In this document: positions 53,710-64,000 of the stretch, piece after piece
Layout: every line of letters begins with the position of its first letter
How positions within the stretch are numbered: the stretch's first letter is position 1
From: Hydractinia symbiolongicarpus
Lineage: Eukaryota; Cnidaria; Hydrozoa; Anthoathecata; Hydractiniidae
Direction: 5' to 3'
Assembly: GCF_029227915.1 (NCBI RefSeq)
Contig: NC_079877.1
Span: forward strand, 3,224,001 to 3,288,000
Length of the DNA: 64,000 bases
Translations under genes and position numbers: made by a program
Notes under the pieces: generated by a model
Database searches by the model: none
What the model was told of the DNA's origin: nothing
What the model saw: the letters and a program-made list of their open reading frames with translations, nothing else

Positions 53710-53906
53710 CTTTTAACAGTGAAACGATTTTTTACTGTTGGACCAATCCTCGCCGTTATTGCGCGCTAAAGAATTAGCGACAGGTTCAAAAACTACATTT
53801 CATTGACTTTCTAACGGTGTCAGTCCGCTTGAGTTACAACTGTTGGGAACATATTCGTACCAACATGTGTTTAGCGATATTTCTCTGAGATTACTAGGTT
53901 GCATCG
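53710..53906 (+). repeat. 197-bp short satellite monomer (core 4, first)
   Basis: Equivalent of 11563, 25308 and 38203. It is intermediate in sequence: TTTTTTACTGTTGGACC with CCTCGCCG, so it shares the T-run with core 2 and the other variants with cores 1 and 3. Confidence 0.92.
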
Positions 53907-56890
53907 CTTTTAACAGTGAAACGATTGACTGTGGGACTTGATTGAACAAAATTTGGCCTGTCACCTTATAAATGTGATAAGTGAGCCAACTGGACCCCAA
54001 GAAAGAACATTCTTCTTAATTTGACATGATTGCCAGAACTCAGCTATTACACTGGGTACTGTGGTAGCGCTTCAAATACAAATTTAAATAATTAAGTCAT
54101 TTTTTACCGTGGGACCAATCCTAGCCGTTATCGCGCGCTGAAGATATAGAGACAGTTTCAAAAACTACATTTCAATGAATTTCTAACCCTATCAGTCCGT
54201 TTGAGTTACAACGGTTGCGTCACATATTCGTCTCCACATGTATTTAGGGATATTTTTCTGATATTACTAGGTTGTATCGCTTTTAACAGTGAAACGATAG
54301 ACTGTGGCACTTAAATGAACCGATTTTAGACTGTGACCTTATAAATGCGATAAATGAGCCAAATGGACTCCCGGAAATAACATTCCTCTTAATTTGAAAT
54401 GATTGCTGGAATTCAACGATTACAATGGGCGATGTGGCAGCGCTTTATTTAAAAATTTCAATAAATAAGTCATTTTTTACCGTGGGACAAATCCTAGCCG
54501 TTATCCCGCGCTGAAGAAATAGAGACAGTTTCAAAAACTACATATCAATAAATTTCTAACAGTATCAGTCCGTTTGAGTTACAACGGTTGTGTCACATAT
54601 TCATCCCCACATGTATTTAGGGATGTTTTTCTGATATTATTAGCTTGTATCGCTTTTAACAGTGAAACGATTGACTGTGGCTTTTAAATGAACTGATTTT
54701 GGACTGTGACCTTATAAATGTGATAAGTGAGACAATTGGACTCCAAGAAATAACATTCTTCTTATATTTGACATGATTGCCGAAACTCAGCGATTACACT
54801 GGGCGCTGTGGTAGCGCGCTTCATTTAAAAAAGAAGAAAAGAAAGTCATTTTTTACTGTAGGACCAATCCTAGCCGTTAGCGCGCGCTGAAGTAATAGCG
54901 ACAGTTTCCAAAACTACATTTCATTGACATTCTAACGGTATCAATCCGCTTCAGTTACAACGATTGCGTCACATATTTGTACCAACTTGTGTTTAGCCAT
55001 AGTTTTCTGATGTTACTAGGTTGCATCGCTTTTAAGAGTGAAACAATTGACTGTGGGACTTAATTGAACTAAATTTGGACTGTCACCTTATAAATGTTAC
55101 AAGTGAGCCAACTGGACTCCAAGAAATAACATTCGTCTTAATTTGACATGATTACCGGAACTCAGCGATTACACTGGTTGCTTTGGCAGCCTTCATTTAA
55201 AAATTTAAATAAATAAGTCATTCTTTACTGTGGGACCAATCCTAGACGTTATCGCGCGCTGATGAAACAGCGAAAGGTGCAAAATCTAATTTTCATTGAC
55301 TTTCCAACGGTGTCAGTCCGTTTGAGTTACAACGGTTGGGTCACATAATCGTACTAACATATATTTAGCCATATTTTTTTGATATTACTAGGTTGCATCC
55401 CTTTTAACAGTGAAACGATTTACTGTGGGACTTAATTGAACTAACTTTGGACTGTGAACTGATAAATGTGATAAATGACACAATTGGACCACAAGAAATA
55501 TCATTCCTCTTAATTTGACGTGATTGCCGGAACTCAGCGATTGCACTGGTCGCTGTGGTAGCGCTTCATTTAAAAATTTAGATAAGTAAGTCATTCTTTA
55601 CTCTGGGAGGAATCCTAGCCGTAATTGCGCGCTGAAGAAGTAGAGAAAGTTTCAAGAACTACATTTCAATGAATTTCTAACGTTATCAGTCCGTTTGAGT
55701 TACAAGGTTGCGTCACATATTCGTACCCACATGTATTTGGGGATGTTTTTCTGATTTGACTAGGTTGTATTGCTTTCAACAGTGAAACGATTGACTGTGG
55801 CACTTAATTGAACTAACTTTGGACTGTGACCTGATAAATGTGATAAATGAGACAATTGGAGTCCAAGAAATAACATTCTTCTTAATTTGACATGAGTGCC
55901 GCAACGCAACGATTGCACTTGGCGCTGTGATAGCGCTTCATTTAAAAATTAAGAAAAGAAAGTCATTTTTTACTGTGGGACCAATCCTAGCCGTTATTGC
56001 GCGTTGAAGAAATAGAGACAGTTTCAAAAACTACATTTCATTGACTTTCTAGCGGTATCAATCCACTGGAGTTACAACGGTTGGGTCACATAATCGTACC
56101 AACATGTATTTAGCGATATCTTTCCGCTATTACTAGGTTGCATCGCTTTTAACAGTGAAACGAATGACTGTGGGACTTGATTGAACTGATTTTGGATTGT
56201 GACCTTATAAATGTGATAAATGAGCTAATTAGACTGCCACAATTAACATTCCTCTTAATTTGACATGATTGCTGGAATTCAACCATTACAATGGGCGCTG
56301 TGGTAGCGCTTCATTTAAAAATTTAGATAAATAAGTCATATTTACTGTGGAACCAATCCTGGCCAATAGCACGCGCTGAACAAGGAGGAACAGTTTCAAA
56401 AACTACATTTCAATGAATTTCTAACGGTATCAGTCCGTTTGAGTTACAACGGTTGCGTCACATATTCGTCTCCACATGTATTTAGGGATATTTTTCTGAT
56501 ATTACTAGGTTGTATCGCTTTTAACAGTGAAACGATAGACTGTGGCACTTAAATGAACTGATTTTGGACTGTGACCTGATAAATGTAATAAATGACACAA
56601 TTGAACTCCCACAAAGAACATTCCTCCTAATTTGACATGATTGCTGTAATTCCACGATTACAATGGGCGATGCGGTAGCGTTTTATTTGAAAATTAAGAA
56701 AAGAAAGTCATTTTTTACTGTAGGACCAATCCTAGCTGTTACCGAGCGTTGAAGAAATAGAGACAGTTTCAAAAACTACATTTCATTGACTTTCTAGCGG
56801 TATCAATCCGCTGGAGTTACAACGGTTGTGTCACATAATTGTCCCCACATGTATTTAGAGATGTTTTTCTGATATTATTAGCTTGTATCG

Positions 56891-57087
56891 CTTTTAACAG
56901 TGAAACGATTTTTTACTGTGGGACCAATCCTAGCCGTTATTGCGCCCTGAAGAATTAGCGACAGGTTCAAAAACTACATTTCATTGACTTTCTAACGGTG
57001 TCAGTCCGCTTGAGTTACAAATGTTGGAAACATATTCGTACCAACATGTACTTAGCGATATTTCTCTGAGATTACTAGGTTGCATCG
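56891..57087 (+). repeat. 197-bp short satellite monomer (core 4, second)
   Basis: Equivalent of 14746, 28491 and 41386; same deletion and GCGCCCTGAAG variant. Confidence 0.92.
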
Positions 57088-58950
57088 CTTTTAACACTGA
57101 AACGATTGACTGTGGGACTTGATTGAACAAAATTTGGCCTGTCACCTTATAAATGTGATAAGTGAACCAACTGGACCCCAAGAAATAACATTCTTCTTAA
57201 TTTGACATGATTGCCAGAACTCAGCAATTACACTGGGCACTGTGGTAGCGCTTCAATTTAAAATTTAAATAATTAAGTCATTTTTTACCGTGGGACCAAT
57301 CCTAGCCGTTATCGCGCGCTGAAGAAATAGAGACAGTTTCAAGAACTACATTTCAATGAATTTCTAACGTTATCAGTCCGTTTGAGTTACAACGGTTGCG
57401 TCACATATTCGTCCCCACATGTATTTGGGGATGTTTTTCTGATTTGACTAGGTTGTATTGCTTTCAACAGTGAAACTATTGACTGTGGCACTTAATTGAA
57501 CTAACTTTGGACTGTGACCTGATAAATGTGATAAATGAGACAATTGGAGTTCAAGAAATAACATTCTTTTTAATTTGACATGAGCGCCGCAACGCAACGA
57601 TTGCACTTGGCGCTGTGATAGCGCTTCATTTAAAAATTAAGAAAAGAAAGTCATTTTTTACTGTGGGACCAATCCTAGCCGTTATTGCGCGTTGAAGAAA
57701 TAGAGACAGTTTCAAAAACTACATTTCATTGACTTTCTAGCGGTATCAATCCACTGGAGTTACAACGGTTGGGTCACATAATCGTACCAACATGTATTTA
57801 GCGATATCTTTCCGCTATTACTAGGTTGCATCGCTTTTAACAGTGAAACGAATGACTGTGGGACTTGATTGAACTGATTTTGGATTGTGACCTTATAAAT
57901 GTGATAAATGAGCTAATTGGACTGCCACAATTAACATTCCTCTTAATTTGACATGATTGCTGGAATTCAACCATTACAATGGGCGCTGTGGTAGCGCTTC
58001 ATTTAAAAATTTAGATAAATAAGTCATATTTACTGTGGAACCAATCCTGGCCGATAGCACGCGCTGAACAATGAGGAACAGTTTCAAAAACTACATTTCA
58101 TTGACTTTCTAACGGTGTCAGTCCGTTTGAGTTACAACGGTTGGTAATATATTCGTACCAGCATGTATTTAGCGATATTTCTCTGAGATTACTAGGTTAC
58201 ATCGCTTTTAACAGTGAAACGATTGACTGTGGGACTTGATTGAACAAAGTTTGGACTGTCACCTTATAAATGTGATAAGTGAGCCAACTGGACCCCAAAA
58301 AATAACATTCTTCTTAAATTGAAATGATTGCCAGAACTTAGCGATTACACTGGGTACCGTAATAGCGCTTCATTTAAAAATTTAAATAAATAAGTCATTT
58401 TTTACCGTGGGACCAATCCTAGCCGTTATTACGCGCTGAAGAAATAGAGACAGTTTCAAAAACTACATTTCAATGAATTTCTAACGGTATCAGTCCATTT
58501 GAGTTACAACGGTTGCGTCACATATTCGTCTCCACATGTATTTAGGGATATTTTTCTGATATTACTAGGTTGTATCGCTTTTAACAGTGAAACGATAGAC
58601 TGTGGCACTTAAATGAACTGATTTTGGACTGTGACCTGATAAAAGTAATAAATGACACAATTGAACTCCCACAAAGAACATTCCTCCTAATTTGACATGA
58701 TTGCTGTAATTCCACGATTACAATGGGCGATGCGGTAGCGTTTTATTTGAAAATTAAGAAAAGAAATTCATTTTTTACTGTAGGACCAATCCTAGCTGTT
58801 ACCGCGCGTTGAAGAAATAGAGACAGTTTCAAAAACTACATTTCATTGACTTTCTAGCAGTATCAATCCGCTGGAGTTACAACGGTTGTGTCACATAATT
58901 GTCCCCACATGTATTTAGAGATGTTTTTCTGATATTATTAGCTTGTATCG

Positions 58951-59147
58951 CTTTTAACAGTGAAACGATTTTTTACTGTGGGACCAATCCTAGCCGTTAT
59001 TGCGCCCTGAAGAATTAGCGACAGGTTCAAAAACTACATTTCATTGACTTTCTAACGGTGTCAGTCCGCTTGAGTTACAACTGTTGGAAACATATTCGTA
59101 CCAACATGTACTTAGCGATATTTCTCTGAGATTACTAGGTTGCATCG
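58951..59147 (+). repeat. 197-bp short satellite monomer (core 4, third)
   Basis: Equivalent of 16806, 30551 and 43446; same deletion and variant bases. Confidence 0.92.
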
Positions 59148-59893
59148 CTTTTAACAGTGAAACGATTGACTGTGGGACTTGATTGAACAAAATTTGGCCT
59201 GTCACCATATAAATGTGATAAGTGAGCCAACTGGACCCCAAGAAATAACATTCTTCTTAATTTGACATGATTGCCAGAACTCAGCAATTACACTGGGCAC
59301 TGTGGTAGCGCTTCAATTTAAAATTTAAATAATTAAGTCATTTTTTACCGTGGGACCAATCCTAGCCGTTATCGCGCGCTGAAGAAATAGAGACAGTTTC
59401 AAAAACTACATTTCAATGAATTTCTAACGCTATCAGTCCGTTTGAGTTACAACGGTTGCGTCACATATTCGTCTCCACATGTTTTTAGGGATATTTTTCT
59501 GATATTACTAGGTTGTATAGCTTTTAACAGTGAAACGATAGACTGTGGCACTTGATTGAACAAAATTTGGCCTGTCACCTTATAAATGTGATAAGTGAGT
59601 CAACTGGACCCCAAGAAATAACATTCTTCTTAATTTGACATGATTGCCAGAACTCAGCTATTGCACTGGGTACTGTGGTAGCGCTTCAATTTCAAATTTG
59701 AATAATTAAGTCATTTTTTACCGTGGGACCAATCCTAGCCGTTATCGCGCGCTAAAGAAATAGAGACAGTTTCAAAAACTACATTTCAATGAATTTCTAA
59801 CCCTATCAGTCCGTTTGAGTTACAACGGTTGCGTCACATATTCGTCTCCACATGTATTTAGGGATATTTTTCTGATATTACTAGCTTGTATCG

Positions 59894-60266
59894 CTTTTAA
59901 CAGTGAAACGATAGATTGTGGCACTTAAATGAACTGATTTTGGACTGTGACTTTATAAATGCGATAAATGAGCCAAATGGACTCCCGGAAATAACATTCC
60001 TCTTAATTTGAAATGATTGCTGTAATTCAACGATTACAATGGGCGCTGTGGTAGCACTTTATTTAAAAATTTAAAGAAATAAGTCATTTTTTACCGTGGG
60101 ACAAATCATAGCCGTTATCGCGCGCTGAAGAAATAAAGACAGTTTCAAAAACTACATATCAATAATTTTCTAGCAGTATCAGTTCGTTTGAGTTACAACG
60201 GTTGGGTCACATATTCATCCCCACATGTATTTAGGGATGTTTTTCTGATATTATTAGCTTGTATCG
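59894..60266 (+). repeat. Extra monomer inserted in core 4, non-adjacent donor type
   Basis: Core 3 has a single unit at 44389 with ATAGATTGTGGCACTTAAATG followed by AACTCACTTTAGAC. In core 4 the first half occurs at 59894 and the second half only at 60267, with 373 bp between. The inserted stretch (GCGATAAATGAGCCAAATGG, CTCCCGGAAATAAC, TTGAAATGATTGCTG) matches the type near 54340-54420, over 5 kb upstream. Confidence 0.85.
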
Positions 60267-60638
60267 CTTTTAACAGTGAAACGATTGACTGTGGCACTTA
60301 AATGAACTCACTTTAGACTGTGACCTTGTAATTGTGACAAATGAGCCAATTGGACTGCCAGAAATAACATTCCTCTTAATTTGACATGATTGATGGAATT
60401 CAACGATTGCACTGGGCGCTGTGGTAGCGCTTCATTTAAAAATTTAGATAATTAAGTCATATTTACTGTGGGACCAATCCTGGCCGTTAGCACGCGCTGA
60501 ATAAAGAGGAACAGTTTCAAAAACTACATTTCATTGACTTTCTAGCTTGATCAATCTGTTTGAGTTACAACGGTTGCGTCACATATTCGTACCAACATGT
60601 ATTTAGCCATATTTTTCCGCCATTACTAGGTAGCATCG

Positions 60639-61010
60639 CTTTTAACAGTGAAACGATTGACTGTGGGACTTAATTTAAGTGATTTTGAACTGTGACCTTA
60701 TAAATGTGATATGTGAGACAATTGGACTCCAAGAAATAACATTCTTCTTAATTTGACATGATTGCCAAAACTCAGGGATTACACTGGGCGCTGTGGTAGC
60801 GCTTCAATTAAAAATTTAAATAATTAGTCATTTTTTAACGTGGGACCAATCCTAGCCGTTATCGCGCGCTGAAGAAATAGAGACAGTGTCAAAAACTATA
60901 ATTCAATGAATTTCTAACGCTATCAGTCCGTTTGAGTTACAACGGTTGCGTCACATATTCGTCTCCACATGTATTTAGGGATATTTTTCTGATATTACTA
61001 GGTTGTATCG
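60639..61010 (+). repeat. Hybrid monomer replacing two units in core 4
   Basis: Core 3 has two monomers here (44761 and 45133). Core 4 has one, whose 5' part is the first (AACTCAGGGATTACACTGGGCGCTG) and whose 3' part is the second (CAATTAAAAATTTAAATAATTAG). The switch lies in the shared TGTGGTAGCGCTT, i.e. within the monomer's hairpin. Confidence 0.87.
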
Positions 61011-63246
61011 CTTTTAACAGTGAAACGATAGACTGTGGCACTTAAATGAACTGATTTTGGACTGTGACCTTATAAATGTGATAAATGAGCCAATTGGACT
61101 CCCGGAACTAACATTCCTATTAATTTGAAATGATTGCTGGAATTCAACGATTACAATGGGCGCTGTGGTAGCGCTTCATTTGAAAATTTAAATAAATAAG
61201 TCATTTTTTTCCGTGGGACAAGTCCTAGCCGTTATCGCGCGCTGAAGAAATAGAGACAGTTTCAAAAATTACATATCAATAAATTTCTAACGGTATCAGT
61301 CCGTTTGAGTTACAACGGTTGGGTCACATATTCGTCCCCACATGTATTTAGGGATGTTTTTCTTATATTATTAGCTTGTATCGCTTTTAACAGTGAAACG
61401 ATTGACTGTGGCACTTAAATGAACTGATTTTGGACTGTGACCTTGTAATTGTGATAAATGAGCCAATTAGACTGCCACAAATAACATTCCTCTTAATTTG
61501 ACTTGATTGCTGGAATTCAACGATTACAATGGGCGCTGTGGTACCTCTTCATTTGAAACTTTAAATAAATAAGTCATTTTTTACGGTGGGACAAATCCTG
61601 GCCGTTATCGCGCGCTGAAGAAATAGAAACAGTTTCAAAAACTATATATCAATAAATTTCTAACAGTATCATTCCGTTTGAGTTACAACGGTTGCGTCAC
61701 ATATTCGTACCAACATGTATTTAGCGATATTTTTCCGATATTACTAGGTTGCATCGCTTTTAACAGTGAAACGATTGACTGTGGGACTTAATTTAACTGA
61801 TTTTGAACTGTGACCTTATAAATGTTATATGTGAGACAATTGGACTCCAAGAAATAACATTCTTCTTAATTTGACATGATTGCCGAAACTCAGGGATTAC
61901 ACTGGGCGCTGTGGTAGCGCTTTATTTAAAAATTAAGATAAGAAAGTCATTTTATACTGTGGGACCAATCCTAGCCGTTCGCGCGCGCCGAAAAAATAGC
62001 GACAGTTTCAAAAACTCCATTTCACTGAATTTCTAACCCTATCAGTCCGTTTGAGTTACAACGGTTGCGTCACATATTCGTCTCCACATGCATTTAGGGA
62101 TATTTTTCTGATATTACTAGGTTGTATTGCTTTTAACAGTGAAACGATTGACTGTGGCACTTAAATGAACTGATTTTGGACTGTGACCTTGTAATTGTGA
62201 TAAATGAGCCAATTAGACTGCCACAAATAACATTCCTCTTAATTTGACATGATTGCTGGAATTCAACGATTACAATGGGCGCTGTGGGAGCTCTTCATTT
62301 GAAATTTTAAATAAATAAGTCATTTTTTACCGTGGGACAAATCCTGGCCGTTATCGCGCGCTGAAGAAATAGAAACAGTTTCAAAAACTACATATCAATA
62401 AATTTCTAACGGTATCATTCCGTTTGAGTTACAACGGTTGCGTCACATATTCGTACCAACATGTATTTAGCGATATTTTTCCGATATTACTAGGCTGCAT
62501 CGCTTTAAACAGTGAAACGGTTGACTGTGGGACTTAATTTAGCTGATTTTGGACTGTGACCTTATAAATGTGATAAGTGAGACATTTGGACTCCAAGAAA
62601 TAACATTCTCCTTAATTTGACATGATTGCCGAAACTCAGGGATTACACTGGGCGCTGTGGTAGCGCTTCATTTAAAAATTAAGAAAAGAAAGTCATTTTT
62701 ACTGTGGGACCAATCCTAGCCGTTAGCGCGCGCCGAAGAAATAGCGACAGTTTCAAAAACTCCATTTCACTGAATTTCTAACGGTGTCAGTCCGTTTGAG
62801 TTACAACGGTTGGGAACATATTCGTACCAACATGTATTTAGCGATACTTCTCTGAGATTACTAGGTTGCATCGCTTTTAACAGTGAAACGATTGACTGTG
62901 AGACTTGATTGAACAAAATTTGGCCTGTCACCTTATAAATGTGATAAGTGAGGCAACGGGACCCCAAGAAATAACATTCTTCTTAATTTGACATGATGCC
63001 CAGAACTCAGCGATTACACTGGGTACTGTGGTAACTCTTCAATTAAAAATTTAAATAATTAAGTCATTTTTTACCGTGGGACCAATCCTAGCCGTTATCG
63101 CGCGCTGAAGAAATAGAGACAGTGTCAAAAACTATATTTCAATGAATTTCTAACACTATCAGTCCGTTTGAGTTACAACGGTTGCGTCACATATTCGTCT
63201 CCACATGTATTTAGGGATATTTTTCTGATATTACTAGGTTGTATCG
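61011..63246 (+). repeat. Six-monomer (2236 bp) unit at the start of a new tandem repeat
   Basis: Phase marks 61011, 61384, 61757, 62130, 62503, 62874, then 63247. The sixth monomer (62874) is the TGACTGTGAGACTTG type that normally precedes the first. The next monomer at 63247 restarts the series: CCCGGAACTAAC occurs at 61101 and again at 63337. Cores 1-3 do not repeat the series at this point. Confidence 0.85.
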
Positions 63247-64000
63247 CTTTTAACAGTGAAACGATAGACTGTGGCACTTAAATGAACTGATTTTGGACTG
63301 TGACCTTATAAATGTGATAAATGAGCCAATTGGACTCCCGGAACTAACATTCCTAATAATTTGAAATGATTGCTGGAATTCAACGATTACAATGGGCGCT
63401 GTGGTAGCGCTTCATTTGAAAATTTAAATAAATAAGTCATTTTTTTCCGTGGGACAAGTCCTAGCCGTTATCGCGCGCTGAAGAAATAGAGACAGTTTCA
63501 AAAATTACATATCAATAAATTTCTAACGGTATCAGTCCGTTTGAGTTACAACGGTTGGGTCACATATTCGTCCCCACATGTATTTAGGGATGTTTTTCTG
63601 ATATTATTAGCTTGTATCGCTTTTAACAGTAAAACGATTGACTGTGGCACTTAAATGAACTGATTTTGGACTGTGACCTTGTAATTGTGATAAATGAGCC
63701 AATTAGACTGCCACAAATAACATTCCTCTTAATTTGACTTGATTGCTGGAATTCAACGATTACAATGGGCGCTGTGGTAGCTCTTCATTTGAAAATTTAA
63801 ATAAATAAGTCATTTTTTACGGTGGGACAAATCCTGGCCGTTATCGCGCGCTGAAGAAATAGAAACAGTTTCAAAAACTATATATCAATAAATTTCTAAC
63901 GGTATCATTCCGTTTGAGTTACAACGGTTGCGTCACATATTCGTACCAACATGTATTTAGCGATATTTTTCCGATATTACTAGGTTGCATCGCTTTTAAC
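63247..64000 (+). repeat. Second copy of the six-monomer unit, cut by window end
   Basis: Follows 61011-61764 at +2236 bp with a few base differences: CCTAATAATTTG versus CCTATTAATTTG, TAGCTCTTC versus TACCTCTTC, and AACAGTAAAACG versus AACAGTGAAACG. Only two monomers are visible. Confidence 0.85.

Larger units (their letters stand above)
1..64000 (+). repeat. Tandem satellite DNA array, ~373-bp monomer
   Basis: The entire window is head-to-tail copies of a ~373-bp AT-rich monomer. Successive phase marks lie at 1, 374, 747, 1121 and 1494, and the last at 63993. Every line I read aligns to the same monomer: a CTTTTAACAGTG start, two early ACTGTG motifs, a GCGCT/AGCGC hairpin near offset 150, an AT-rich stretch (TTTAAAAATTTAGATAAATA), a GCGCGC block near offset 225, and TTGAGTTACAACGGTTG near offset 300. 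No transposon, gene or unique spacer interrupts it. Because 373 is not a multiple of three, no frame can run through successive units. The satellite family is not one I can name. Centromeric or heterochromatic location is inferred from structure only. Confidence 0.98.
52580..64000 (+). repeat. HOR core 4, incomplete and remodelled
   Basis: Follows the core order. Register with core 3 starts at 15,134 bp and becomes 15,507 after an inserted monomer near 53.2-53.6 kb. It becomes 15,505 after two 1-bp losses (TTACAAGGTTG near 55705 and a shortened T-run near 56340) and 15,878 after another inserted monomer at 59894. It returns to 15,506 after a fusion at 60639-61010. From 61011 a six-monomer unit begins to repeat tandemly. 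The core does not reach its CTTTTTACAG / ATCAGTTCG end before the window stops. Confidence 0.9.

Noticed and set aside
1-64000. CRISPR-like direct repeats
   Set aside because: Repeats are ~373 bp with no unique spacers; every part of the unit is repeated.

Overview
The whole 64 kb window is one uninterrupted tandem satellite DNA array. I find no credible protein-coding gene, RNA gene, transposon, CRISPR array or unique sequence. The basic unit is a monomer of about 373 bp. A convenient phase mark is the motif CTTTTAACAGTG, seen for example at 1, 374, 747 (as CTTTCAACAG), 1121 and 1494, and still in phase at 63993. About 175 monomers lie head to tail in one orientation. Both window edges cut the array, so it continues on each side.

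This is a eukaryotic genome, most likely centromeric, pericentromeric or other constitutive heterochromatin. The species cannot be named from the sequence. The AT-rich monomer keeps its CpG dinucleotides (16 in the monomer at 374-746, about what base composition predicts). That argues against long exposure to heavy CpG methylation and leans towards an invertebrate, possibly an insect, but this is only a hint.

Above the monomer there is a very long higher-order repeat (HOR). Monomers differ visibly from their neighbours, but the same ordered series returns almost unchanged. A landmark monomer at 10806 recurs at 24551, 37446 and 52580, spacings of 13,745, 12,895 and 15,134 bp. The series has a core and a junction segment. 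The core is 10,602 bp in both the second and third copies; it is about 27 full monomers plus three special 197-bp short monomers. The junction segment between cores is 4157, 1920, 2293 or 4532 bp, i.e. the shortest form plus 6, 0, 1 or 7 monomers. Nearly all length differences between copies can be accounted for as whole-monomer gains and losses. The exception is a 1223-bp insertion in the first core that contains an out-of-register 477-bp monomer.

Layout: 1-6648, tail of a rearranged earlier copy with a 2.2-kb six-monomer tandem duplication; 6649-10805 junction; 10806-22630 core 1 (expanded); 22631-24550 junction (shortest); 24551-35152 core 2; 35153-37445 junction; 37446-48047 core 3; 48048-52579 junction (longest); 52580-64000 core 4 (incomplete, with two inserted monomers, one fused monomer and a new six-monomer tandem repeat at its end).

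Small open reading frames (65-88 codons) recur on the minus strand, but only as by-products of the repeat. The interest of the window lies in its repeat architecture and the unequal-exchange history that can be read from it. All comparisons were made by eye, so percent identities are not given.
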